DNA of 9,651 nt from Suilimivivens sp963650485 (lineage in GTDB: Bacteria; Bacillota; Clostridia; Lachnospirales; Lachnospiraceae), in the NCBI GenBank assembly GCA_963650485.1, contig CAVJLN010000085.1:1-9651 (forward strand). The letters are read 5' to 3'. Of the stretch, positions 1-6,565 are shown piece by piece (within the stretch, counting starts at the first letter, position 1; the number at the start of each line of letters is the position of its first letter). The translations under genes and the position numbers were made by a program. The notes below the pieces were generated by a model that made no database searches, was not told where the DNA came from, and saw nothing but the letters and a program-made list of their open reading frames with translations.

Positions 1-55
1 CTGCAGTAAAGCGTGTATAAAAAGTAGGGATCACCCCCGCACATGCGGGGAACAG
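1..55 (-). CRISPR. Leader-proximal end of a type I-E CRISPR array (one repeat plus partial first spacer)
   Basis: One repeat (28-55) and 27 bases of the adjoining spacer (1-27) are visible; the array continues beyond the left edge. Only one repeat copy is present, so the call rests on the repeat's close similarity to known type I-E repeats and on its position just after cas2. On the minus strand the repeat ends in GTGATCC, as in the Streptococcus thermophilus CRISPR4 repeat, which fixes the direction: leader on the right, array running left, same direction as the cas genes. Type I-E spacers are usually 32-33 bases, so about 5-6 bases of the first spacer are missing. The visible spacer part matches nothing obvious elsewhere in the window. 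Confidence 0.9.
28..55 (-). repeat. Type I-E CRISPR repeat with 6-bp hairpin
   Basis: On the minus strand the 28-base unit begins CTGTT, has a stem CCCCGC / GCGGGG closing a four-base loop ATGT, and ends GTGATCC. This is the standard type I-E shape recognised by Cas6e. Cleavage at the 3' base of the stem would leave a seven-base 5' handle GUGAUCC on each crRNA, as reported for the S. thermophilus I-E system, rather than the eight-base handle of E. coli. The exact first base cannot be fixed from a single copy. Confidence 0.88.
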
Positions 56-90
56 ACTAAAAGGATCCCGTATTTCCGTACTTCCGTGCT
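56..90 (-). promoter_or_regulatory. Short CRISPR leader with three tandem 8-base units
   Basis: Only 35 bases separate the cas2-dnaQ stop codon from the first repeat, so the functional leader must be very short or must extend into the 3' end of the gene. On the minus strand it contains CACGGAAG, TACGGAAA and TACGGGAT in direct succession (88-65), then CCTTTTAGT next to the repeat. The leader-repeat junction is where Cas1-Cas2 inserts new spacers, so these units are candidate docking or accessory-factor sites. That role is inference; the repetition itself is directly visible. Confidence 0.6.
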
Positions 91-969
91 TTATTCTATG
101 TCACTTTCATTTAGTTTACAATAGACCTGATAGATACTTTCACAATCCAACAAAGCCCTGTGAGCCACCTGATCCGATATTCCAAAGTGTTGAAGCAGTG
201 TCAAAAGCTTATAATTTTCTACCTGATGAAGCCTTCTCCTAGCGAGCTTAGACACATCAATTGTTTTGTTCGTTAAAAATGGCTTCTCCCACCTTTCACA
301 GGTTCTTCTCAGAAAATCCATATCAAATGAAATATTTTGCCCTAGCAAAACATCCTTGCCGATAAAATCCAAAAATGTCTGCAGTGCCTGCTTTGAATCC
401 ATACCGTCAAGCAAATCAGCATCCCTGATTCCCGTCAATTCTGTAATGTCGGCCGGAATCTCCCTTCCAATATGCACCAATGCAGAAAACTTTTCTACCG
501 GCACACCGTCCCGCACCCGCAGTGCCCCATACTCAATGATCTCATCAGCATCCGCCTTTAATCCCGTGGTCTCCAGATCGATCACCGTATAGTCATTCTC
601 TATTGCTTTCTTTGTTTCCGACTTCCTTGTCGATTGGGTATACTGCCGCTTTGCTGCCTTACTAAATCCCGTCTTTAATACAATATTCTCCGTTTCCTTT
701 TCCGGAAGCGGTCGTCTCATAAGCTTGATTCCATCGAAATCCACTGCTTCCCATACCGTATTATGTGTGCGGAAATCCATTTTTTGCTCTCCGGGCGCGT
801 TGAATACCATCGTCGCCTGTCCATTTTTCAGATTCTCACAGACACGATTCCATAATGCATCCCTGACCCGGCCGCTGACATTTCCAACATATACCCCAGT
901 ATTGATCTCACACAGCCATTTTGACAAATCCCCTCGCAAGCGCGGCGGACAATTTGTCATTGTGATCAC
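91..969 (-). CDS. cas2: Cas2e fused to a DnaQ-like DEDDh 3'-5' exonuclease
   Basis: This is the integration subunit of the Cas1-Cas2 complex with an exonuclease added at its C-terminus. Residues 1-95 are Cas2e: PPRLRGDLSKWL, then GVYVGNVSGRVRD, closely matching E. coli Cas2 (PPRLRG, GVYVGDVS). Residues 96-124 form a basic, serine-rich linker. Residues 125-287 are a DnaQ-family exonuclease with all DEDDh residues visible: D131 and E133 in DLETTGL, D216 in NISFD, and H270 and D275 in HRALLD. In the S. thermophilus type I-E system the equivalent fused domain has been reported to trim prespacer ends and promote integration, so the same job is likely here. The GTG start shares one base with the cas1 stop (TAGTG), which suggests coupled translation. 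The protein would then lack two to four residues of the first beta strand compared with E. coli; the reading frame stays open upstream (I-F-I-V) but has no ordinary start codon there. Last gene of the operon. Confidence 0.95.
   Translation of the reverse strand: MITMTNCPPRLRGDLSKWLCEINTGVYVGNVSGRVRDALWNRVCENLKNGQATMVFNAPGEQKMDFRTHNTVWEAVDFDGIKLMRRPLPEKETENIVLKTGFSKAAKRQYTQSTRKSETKKAIENDYTVIDLETTGLKADADEIIEYGALRVRDGVPVEKFSALVHIGREIPADITELTGIRDADLLDGMDSKQALQTFLDFIGKDVLLGQNISFDMDFLRRTCERWEKPFLTNKTIDVSKLARRRLHQVENYKLLTLLQHFGISDQVAHRALLDCESIYQVYCKLNESDIE
93..121 (-). promoter_or_regulatory. Candidate promoter for the CRISPR array inside the dnaQ-domain 3' end
   Basis: On the minus strand, TTGTAA (121-116, four of six matches to the -35 consensus) is followed after exactly 17 bases by TAGAAT (98-93, five of six matches to the -10 consensus). 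The -10 box overlaps the cas2-dnaQ stop codon. Transcription would start near position 86 and reach the first repeat after about 30 bases. This would let the pre-crRNA be made independently of the cas message. It is a sequence-match prediction only. Confidence 0.5.
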
Positions 970-1922
970 TACGATAAAGATCCCTCCTCATCTTCTTTGG
1001 AATAGTTTGTACCGTTTGCCACCATGCCTTCTCTGTTATCCCACAAATATACAGCTTCTTCTGTTCCGTCCAATTCCTCCTGATCTAGCAAAAGATAGCG
1101 AATATCATGCACCATGCGTTCCAGGATATGATGCTCCACCATAGCGTCCCGCACTCTTCTCCGCACCACGGCCGGCAGATCTTCAGGCTTCTCTGCTGCC
1201 ACCTGGAACGCAATCGGAATGGTCACCTCTGCCTTGTAAAGATCAGCGATATCATACACAAAGGAACACTCATGTCCCACATGTACGAACCCCAACCCTG
1301 CTGCGCACCCCAACGCCACAATAACTGCATGGGCCAAACCATACAAACAGACATGCCCGGCGGAAAGTGCCTGATTCACCGCATCCCCTGCACTGAAGTC
1401 TTCGGGACGATACAATCGTCCGTTCCAAAGTACCCCTGTTTCCTGTGATGCCTTACGGTAAACCTGACGCACACGACTTCCTTCCCTTCCTCTGAGCTGC
1501 TGCATGGTCAGTTTGGATACATCTTCATCCGGGAAACGCAGTTGATACATTTTCCGAACAACCTCCAAATGCTTTCTTGTATTGCTGACCAGTTCTGCCT
1601 GCCGCAGCAGCATGCGGGAATGCGTAGTCAACGGTCGACCATGGGCATAATAGCGAACACCATGCTCTCCCACCCACACAGCGCCAACTCCCGTATCGCC
1701 CATTAACTCCATAGCTCTATGCGTCACTCTCGTGCCGGGACCCAGAAGCAACACCGAAATTCCGGCAGCCGGAATCTGCACAATTCCCTTCTCATCTGTT
1801 ACGGTAATCGCACCATCCTGTCGACCGATTGTACAATGCTCTACATACAGAAACGTCATTCTGTCCTTTACCTGGGGTAGTGCCTGCAACTCGGGTCGTA
1901 CCATTCCCGGAATATCTGACAT
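969..1922 (-). CDS. cas1: Cas1e, CRISPR spacer integrase
   Basis: Cas1 is the metal-dependent integrase that, with Cas2, inserts new spacers at the leader end of the array. The protein has 317 residues, close to the roughly 305 of E. coli Cas1. The three conserved metal-binding positions can be placed: E147 in LRGREGSRVR, H214 in GFVHVGH, and D224 with D227 in SFVYDIADLYK. These correspond to E141, H208, D218 and D221 of E. coli. The N-terminal beta domain (about 20-95) precedes the helical catalytic domain. The ATG start is preceded by GGGAGG with an 8-base spacer, located in the last codons of cas6e. The gene starts four bases after the cas6e stop, and its stop shares one base with the cas2 GTG. 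The last 30 or so residues are acidic and variable, as is common. Confidence 0.96.
   Translation of the reverse strand: MSDIPGMVRPELQALPQVKDRMTFLYVEHCTIGRQDGAITVTDEKGIVQIPAAGISVLLLGPGTRVTHRAMELMGDTGVGAVWVGEHGVRYYAHGRPLTTHSRMLLRQAELVSNTRKHLEVVRKMYQLRFPDEDVSKLTMQQLRGREGSRVRQVYRKASQETGVLWNGRLYRPEDFSAGDAVNQALSAGHVCLYGLAHAVIVALGCAAGLGFVHVGHECSFVYDIADLYKAEVTIPIAFQVAAEKPEDLPAVVRRRVRDAMVEHHILERMVHDIRYLLLDQEELDGTEEAVYLWDNREGMVANGTNYSKEDEEGSLS
983..988 (-). promoter_or_regulatory. Strong ribosome binding site for cas2-dnaQ, oddly distant from its start codon
   Basis: A perfect AGGAGG lies within the last codons of cas1. It is 13 bases from the GTG at 969, which is long, and 22 bases from the next ATG (960), which is too far. 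It is exactly 7 bases from an in-frame ATC at 975-973, whose position corresponds to a usual Cas2e start. The site therefore makes the true start codon uncertain. Confidence 0.7.
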
Positions 1923-1926
1923 TTTC

Positions 1927-2559
1927 CTATCCTCCCTGTACCACGGTCATCATACCAAGGCCATAGGCCTTTCCTTTCCCAATCCCTTGACACAGCAGCT
2001 GCTGAAATGCTTCCGGTTCCACTATCCCCAGCGTACCCTCATATGTAACAGACAGTAATGTCACGGTATTCTTCTCTCGTTTCCGAAAATGAAGCCATTT
2101 CGTTTCTGTCACCATGAAATCATCCTCCTGAAGCGCAAAGCCATGTTTCTCTGCCCTGTCCATAAGCCACTTTTTCTGAAAGTATTCCGTACAATGCGCA
2201 TCCAACATTCCTCGTTCCCCGGGATGTTTCGGATCAGGACGTGCATGCACCGGATTGGCTGTCAACCGGAAATGCCATCGGCTCCCCGGCTTCAGGCGTT
2301 CAAACAAGACGTCATAGCATTTCGTTTCTGCCTCTTTGCCAGTACCAAACTGCGTGACAATGTGCGCAAGATCTGTCGGCAAATCCTCACTGACAATCAG
2401 CAGGTACATTTTTCCACCAAGCCGGTCCAGTCTCCAGAGCCGCCGCTTCCGTTCTCCGGAAAAAGCACTCTCCACCGCCCCGTGCAATTTTTGCACGGAT
2501 ACAAGAGCGGCCATCGTACTTCGGCGATTTACATCCAATTCCACTCGTGATAAATACAT
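1927..2559 (-). CDS. cas6e: Cas6e (CasE/Cse3), crRNA-processing endoribonuclease
   Basis: Cas6e binds each repeat hairpin, cuts at the 3' base of the stem and stays bound as the head subunit of Cascade. The start MYLSRVEL matches E. coli CasE (MYLSKVI). The probable general-base histidine is H26, the same number as in the Thermus homologue. The C-terminal glycine-rich motif GIGKGKAYGLG (about 193-203) is the Cas6 hallmark, and LTANPVHA in the middle is typical of Cas6e. The ATG at 2559 is preferred because AAGGAG ends 5 bases before it; a GTG at 2565 overlaps that ribosome binding site and would add only two residues. At 210 residues it has normal length. The tyrosine usually three residues before the catalytic histidine is glutamine here (Q23). 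It begins 11 bases after cas5e. Confidence 0.95.
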   Translation of the reverse strand: MYLSRVELDVNRRSTMAALVSVQKLHGAVESAFSGERKRRLWRLDRLGGKMYLLIVSEDLPTDLAHIVTQFGTGKEAETKCYDVLFERLKPGSRWHFRLTANPVHARPDPKHPGERGMLDAHCTEYFQKKWLMDRAEKHGFALQEDDFMVTETKWLHFRKREKNTVTLLSVTYEGTLGIVEPEAFQQLLCQGIGKGKAYGLGMMTVVQGG

Positions 2560-2570
2560 AGGCACTCCTT

Positions 2571-3257
2571 TTATAGTTCTGAAAGCGGGTCGTGCTCTGT
2601 GTCATTTGAAGCACTAGCTTCTTTTCTGACATAAACTTCCTTTGCAGAGCGATACCCATACTGCCGATGTTTCGGATCAAAGGATAACGGCACATCTTTC
2701 AGCACCGCAGAACCATGTTCTCCCGGATCTGCATCCATCACAATGCGTAGCGCCCCTGCGTCTCCGCCTTCACGAAGCAGCGGTTCCTTCTGCAGGATTT
2801 CCAATAGGCTTCCCTGCCGAATGCCAAGCAGCAGCGGCAATGTCGGCGGGCAGGAACGTCTGCCGAGATACAAGGGAAATGCCGGCTGCTCCATTGCCTG
2901 CTTCAGACTTTCCAGCATTTCTGCCCCCTCACATTCGATACCCACAAGAAAAACCGCATCCTGCAGATAATGCCGATATGTCACATAGGTTCCTTCCTTT
3001 TCGTCCTTTTTTTCCGGATTTTTAGCTATGTGAAAATCCACCAACAGTTCCCCTTCTTTATCTACGCGGACCCCAAAGTGTAGCTTATTCAATGCCGCCA
3101 GCTCCTCTGTCTGATCACGTCGGAGCCCAACAGCCGCCGCCAACATGCCGATCACAGCGCTTTTTGTGGGTTCCCGGCTGGTTCTTCGAGTTTCAAATTT
3201 CGAATCTGCACCCCAGGACTGCAAAGGTGCAGCAAATCGAAGCAGTAAAACAGCCAT
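2571..3257 (-). CDS. cas5e: Cas5e (CasD), Cascade subunit holding the crRNA 5' handle
   Basis: Cas5e caps the tail end of the Cas7 filament and grips the 5' handle of the crRNA next to Cse1. The N-terminus LLLRFAAPLQSWG (4-16) is the Cas5 signature, followed by ETRRTSREPTKSAVIGMLAAAVGL, which matches the E. coli CasD pattern of a TR..PT.S...G..GA..G series. The motif YLGRRSCPP (130-138) is the other family hallmark. At 228 residues it is close to the E. coli protein (224). In type I-E, Cas5 has lost endonuclease activity and Cas6e does the processing. The start ATG overlaps the cas7 stop by one base (TAATG), and GAGGTGG just upstream serves as ribosome binding site. The last 20 residues are polar and acidic, probably unstructured. 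Confidence 0.95.
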   Translation of the reverse strand: MAVLLLRFAAPLQSWGADSKFETRRTSREPTKSAVIGMLAAAVGLRRDQTEELAALNKLHFGVRVDKEGELLVDFHIAKNPEKKDEKEGTYVTYRHYLQDAVFLVGIECEGAEMLESLKQAMEQPAFPLYLGRRSCPPTLPLLLGIRQGSLLEILQKEPLLREGGDAGALRIVMDADPGEHGSAVLKDVPLSFDPKHRQYGYRSAKEVYVRKEASASNDTEHDPLSEL

Positions 3258-4324
3258 TATTCCACCTCATTCTCATCCAGCATCTCCGTTACTGTCTTCT
3301 CCAATTCCGAAAGCAATGTCTTAAGCTTCATCGCTTCACCGAGTTCCGACATTCCCGTCCCCACCACGTAACTCTTCGTAGGCGCATCCGCAAATGTCGC
3401 ATATACTTGTGCGACGTATTTCTGTAATGCATTTTTGGAGGCCTCCACATACCCCTCTGCGCTCTTAGATACTGCCTTTTCAAACGCACCGCAAAGATTG
3501 ATGGGCTGATCCTCGCGAATGGTTACATAAACCGCATCCGGAAGGGTGCGATTGGCGAAGGAATTTTGCTTTCCCGTCGGCATCGAGCAGGTAAACGCCT
3601 CTACAAACCCCTTAACCGTTTCTGCCGCTTTTTCTCTTCCGAGCTGCTTTTCCAATTCCATAACATTGACTGTCGCATAACGATACAATGTTGCTGAATT
3701 GTATTCCGTGGTCCCCAAGTGTCCGGCCCCTGCATTGTCCTCATCTGCAAGGTCATCCACTGCCGTGAAATAATCATATTCATTCTGCACTGCATGAGTA
3801 GAAATACTGTGGGCAACCTGCGATGCGGCATCGTAGTTTAATGCAGCGTCGTCCGCCACCATTCTGCCAAACAATACCATATCAACAGACGGTGCCGCTG
3901 CCAGAGCAGCCTTGTATTCTTTCTTGTCTCCACTTTCGGACAGAGCCAACACTGCCAGTGCCTTTGCCTGTGCATGACTCATAAAAAATAATGCCTTGGC
4001 ACCTTTATCGTCACTCTTGATCCCAACATTCTCTACCGCCTTCTTGGCAAGCTTATCCGCATCTTTTTCAGGATCAAGCGCCTTGATTTCTTTCGCAACC
4101 ATGTCCTGAATCTTTTTGGTACGCTGTCCGATATCCTCTTTATCAAACAGCGCGTTATCAAGAAACATTTTTCGCATAGCATGCTTCCAGGCTTGTGAAG
4201 AAACCCTTGCTCGGGTTACGCCGCCATAGACAGCCGTCTTCGGACTTCCTGTATCATCCCGATTCACGCAACTGGGCGGTACCGTCTGCAACACATGAAC
4301 ATCTACATACAAACGCTTTTCCAT
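3257..4324 (-). CDS. cas7e: Cas7e (CasC/Cse4), Cascade backbone subunit
   Basis: Six copies of Cas7e form the filament that covers the crRNA spacer and pairs it with target DNA. The N-terminus is diagnostic: HVLQTVPPSCVNRDD (10-24), then AVYGGVTRARVSSQAWKHAMR (31-51), matching the PSCLNRDD, FGG and RVRISSQSLKRAMR pattern of E. coli CasC. The segment HAVQNEYDYFTAVDDL and the later MPTGKQNSFANRTLPD are also typical of the family; the latter contributes to the thumb and crRNA contacts. At 355 residues it is close to E. coli's 363. The ATG at 4324 sits 10 bases after GGAGG. An in-frame GTG at 4330, overlapping the cse2 stop by four bases (GTGA), is an alternative start that adds two residues. Confidence 0.95.
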   Translation of the reverse strand: MEKRLYVDVHVLQTVPPSCVNRDDTGSPKTAVYGGVTRARVSSQAWKHAMRKMFLDNALFDKEDIGQRTKKIQDMVAKEIKALDPEKDADKLAKKAVENVGIKSDDKGAKALFFMSHAQAKALAVLALSESGDKKEYKAALAAAPSVDMVLFGRMVADDAALNYDAASQVAHSISTHAVQNEYDYFTAVDDLADEDNAGAGHLGTTEYNSATLYRYATVNVMELEKQLGREKAAETVKGFVEAFTCSMPTGKQNSFANRTLPDAVYVTIREDQPINLCGAFEKAVSKSAEGYVEASKNALQKYVAQVYATFADAPTKSYVVGTGMSELGEAMKLKTLLSELEKTVTEMLDENEVE

Positions 4325-4326
4325 TA

Positions 4327-4941
4327 TCACTTTTCCTCCATTTCCAATGTCTCATTGTTTTTATTTCTGTATAAATCCTGACCCCACTGAAGTTTAATAT
4401 CTGCAGGAATGTGTTCAAGCCCCGGCCTATCACACTGAAGCCCATACAATTCTCCTGCAAGCCGTGGATAATCCAAAGGAATACTTCCACCCTTTGCTGA
4501 ACGAAGAAGCTGAATCAAGCCTCTCAAATGATGACTGATCTCCTGAATGTCTTTAGCGGTTGCAAGCGCATTAAATCGTTTGATCACACTACTGCTTTCC
4601 CAGTCCTGTGCACTCGTATTGCACTCTGCCAGCTTGCGAACAGCTCTACCAAGCGAATAACCATCACGACTCACGTTTTCCTCATTCCCCTGTTGATGCA
4701 AAGCATAGTATGTCAATGCCAGATAAATGGCCCATTCCTCATGAGATGCTGTTTTTCCACCTTGAAATTCTTCCGGCATCTCCGCCAGAAAGCTTCCCCA
4801 CAGTGCAGGAATTTCTCCCGGTGCATGCCCAATCCCGCGGCGAAGCTGTGCCAGCTCTGCACGGCGCTGATTATCCGGCAATGCCGACAGGCGTTTCAGC
4901 TTTCCATATACGAAGTTCTTAATCTCCTGCTTTCTTCCCAT
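4327..4941 (-). CDS. cse2: Cse2 (CasB/Cas11), Cascade small subunit
   Basis: Two Cse2 copies form the belly of type I-E Cascade and stabilise the R-loop. The protein is predicted all-helical. It carries the family patterns RAELAQLRRG (27-36), the basic helix around RFNALATAKDIQEISHHLRG (122-141), and LDYPRLAGELY (156-166), comparable to the LDY..L..DL series in other Cse2 proteins. At 204 residues it is slightly longer than E. coli CasB (160). The ATG start lies inside the 3' end of cse1, overlapping it by 23 bases, and is preceded by AAGGAG with a 6-base spacer, so the start is well supported. Cse2 is poorly conserved in general; the call is secure here because of the position between cse1 and cas7. 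Confidence 0.93.
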   Translation of the reverse strand: MGRKQEIKNFVYGKLKRLSALPDNQRRAELAQLRRGIGHAPGEIPALWGSFLAEMPEEFQGGKTASHEEWAIYLALTYYALHQQGNEENVSRDGYSLGRAVRKLAECNTSAQDWESSSVIKRFNALATAKDIQEISHHLRGLIQLLRSAKGGSIPLDYPRLAGELYGLQCDRPGLEHIPADIKLQWGQDLYRNKNNETLEMEEK

Positions 4942-6565
4942 CCGACTCTCCTTCCTCTTCCTTACTCTGCGGATACAGGCTCCCTATCTTTCTCTGAAAT
5001 CTGTTATAGGCCTTTGCGGATGTCCAAAGCTCGCTCTTACCCTTTGTTATTTCAGCCCAATGACCAAGCATTGCTGCACCGCTGCTCTCCCGTACCATCT
5101 TTCTGCCCATGGACATTGCCAATGCACGACAGCTTTTTTGCCACGCAGCTGTTTTTTCATCTAGATCATCCTCTTCTGCATCAATGCCACGAAGCCACTG
5201 TCGGAAGGGATTGTCAATGGCAAAATAAAAATCTCCCCGTACGGCTTCTGCCTGCTTTTCCAATGTGCTCTTTGTTTTATCACTGTAGGAAAATCCACCG
5301 GCCACCACAAGATCTCTTTCCAGTTCTCCTACATACCTTGCAGCTGTTTCACATTTTTTTATCTCCTCCGTTATGCGTGTTCTCCATGCCTTGCCAAGCT
5401 CTTCCAATATATTTATCTGGAATGACAATATATCGGAAAAGGCATCCTTTATCGAAGAATTCTGAGGTGGTACGTACACGATACCCACGGATCTAAAATA
5501 TATTTGCCTTGTTTTGTCAAGAATTCTTAACCTTTGAAGCTGTGCAACCCAGCGAACTATGCCTGGACTATGTGCATCATTATTTCCATCTATCATTGAC
5601 GGAAATTCTCTCCATAATTGTTTTGAAGGATCATGTTTAATTGGCTCGTAATATACTAGCTTGTTTTTCTTGTCTTCTTTTTGTTTCCATAATGTCATTT
5701 GCTCAGAAAAATTATTGCTGGTCTTAAATGTATATCCTCCATTACATAAAAAACCTGTCACTAAATTTCCGTTGCGTTTAAGTGCAAGGCTACGGGAAGG
5801 TTGTGTCAGCACATCAATGAATCCTTCCGCCAAAGCATCCTTTGTTCCAAGTCCAGGCGGCCCTGTTCTTTCCCATTGCGGAGTGCATGTATCCCACAGT
5901 TCCTGTCCGTCTTTCAACATAGTCATATTCAGCATCATTGTTTCAAAAATATTTTTTCCAACAACTTGAATAAACCCAAGCTTTCCAAGCCAGCCGACTC
6001 CCGTCCCAGGTTTTACCGCCCCATCATCCCAATTCTGAATATAAATTAGCCATCTGGCTGTTTCTGCATATGACAGCTTATCTACAAATTCCCCGGCACG
6101 CGGTAAAAAAATTCTGTCCTTATGCCCACTTTGCGATAGCTCGCCATTAAGCTTTGCTGAACTATATTGCGATAATTTTCCACCTATTAATTCCGGTACC
6201 TGCCAGAACGGTCTTTCCGGATGAAAGAGCCAAAATCTTTCATGCCATTGTTCCAGATACTCCCGGATCGGTTTTTCCGGAAAATGTCCCTGTTCCCACA
6301 AGCTTTTCCATCTGAGCAGGGCTGCATCACTCGATGTAAGCGGTGCAGCATTTCCCTCTGTATCCACCCGATAGAAGATTGTAAGTGGGATTGAGAGCAG
6401 CAGCCGCAGCACGGCGGCATCCTGTGTTGCGGTTTCCCCGGCCAGATCCACATACTCATGGGCATGAAGCAGTGCATCTGTCAGAGATACTTCACGAACA
6501 GAATTATCCGGAAGCCGCACACGAACCCACGACTCGTCCAATAGGTTGAATTCAATTTCCGCCAT
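4919..6565 (-). CDS. cse1: Cse1 (CasA/Cas8e), Cascade large subunit for PAM recognition
   Basis: Cse1 recognises the PAM, starts DNA unwinding and recruits Cas3. The N-terminus FNLLDESWVRV is the family signature (FNLID.PWIPV in others). Further hallmarks are HPERPFWQVPEL (115-126), TARWLIYIQNWDDGAVK (169-185) and GWLGKLGFIQVVGKNIFETMMLN (191-213). The C-terminal 170 or so residues look helical, fitting the four-helix bundle. At 548 residues it is somewhat longer than E. coli CasA (502). The ATG at 6565 is preferred: AAAGGA is 8 bases upstream, against only 2 bases for the ATG at 6571, which would add two residues. The start overlaps the cas3 3' end by 14 bases and the stop overlaps cse2 by 23 bases, consistent with tight translational coupling. 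Confidence 0.95.
   Translation of the reverse strand: MAEIEFNLLDESWVRVRLPDNSVREVSLTDALLHAHEYVDLAGETATQDAAVLRLLLSIPLTIFYRVDTEGNAAPLTSSDAALLRWKSLWEQGHFPEKPIREYLEQWHERFWLFHPERPFWQVPELIGGKLSQYSSAKLNGELSQSGHKDRIFLPRAGEFVDKLSYAETARWLIYIQNWDDGAVKPGTGVGWLGKLGFIQVVGKNIFETMMLNMTMLKDGQELWDTCTPQWERTGPPGLGTKDALAEGFIDVLTQPSRSLALKRNGNLVTGFLCNGGYTFKTSNNFSEQMTLWKQKEDKKNKLVYYEPIKHDPSKQLWREFPSMIDGNNDAHSPGIVRWVAQLQRLRILDKTRQIYFRSVGIVYVPPQNSSIKDAFSDILSFQINILEELGKAWRTRITEEIKKCETAARYVGELERDLVVAGGFSYSDKTKSTLEKQAEAVRGDFYFAIDNPFRQWLRGIDAEEDDLDEKTAAWQKSCRALAMSMGRKMVRESSGAAMLGHWAEITKGKSELWTSAKAYNRFQRKIGSLYPQSKEEEGESDGKKAGD

Noticed and set aside
4528..5496. 322-codon plus-strand open frame antisense to cse1 and cse2
   Set aside because: It lies opposite two clearly recognised genes, has a composition typical of a reverse-frame shadow and no family features or suitable ribosome binding site.
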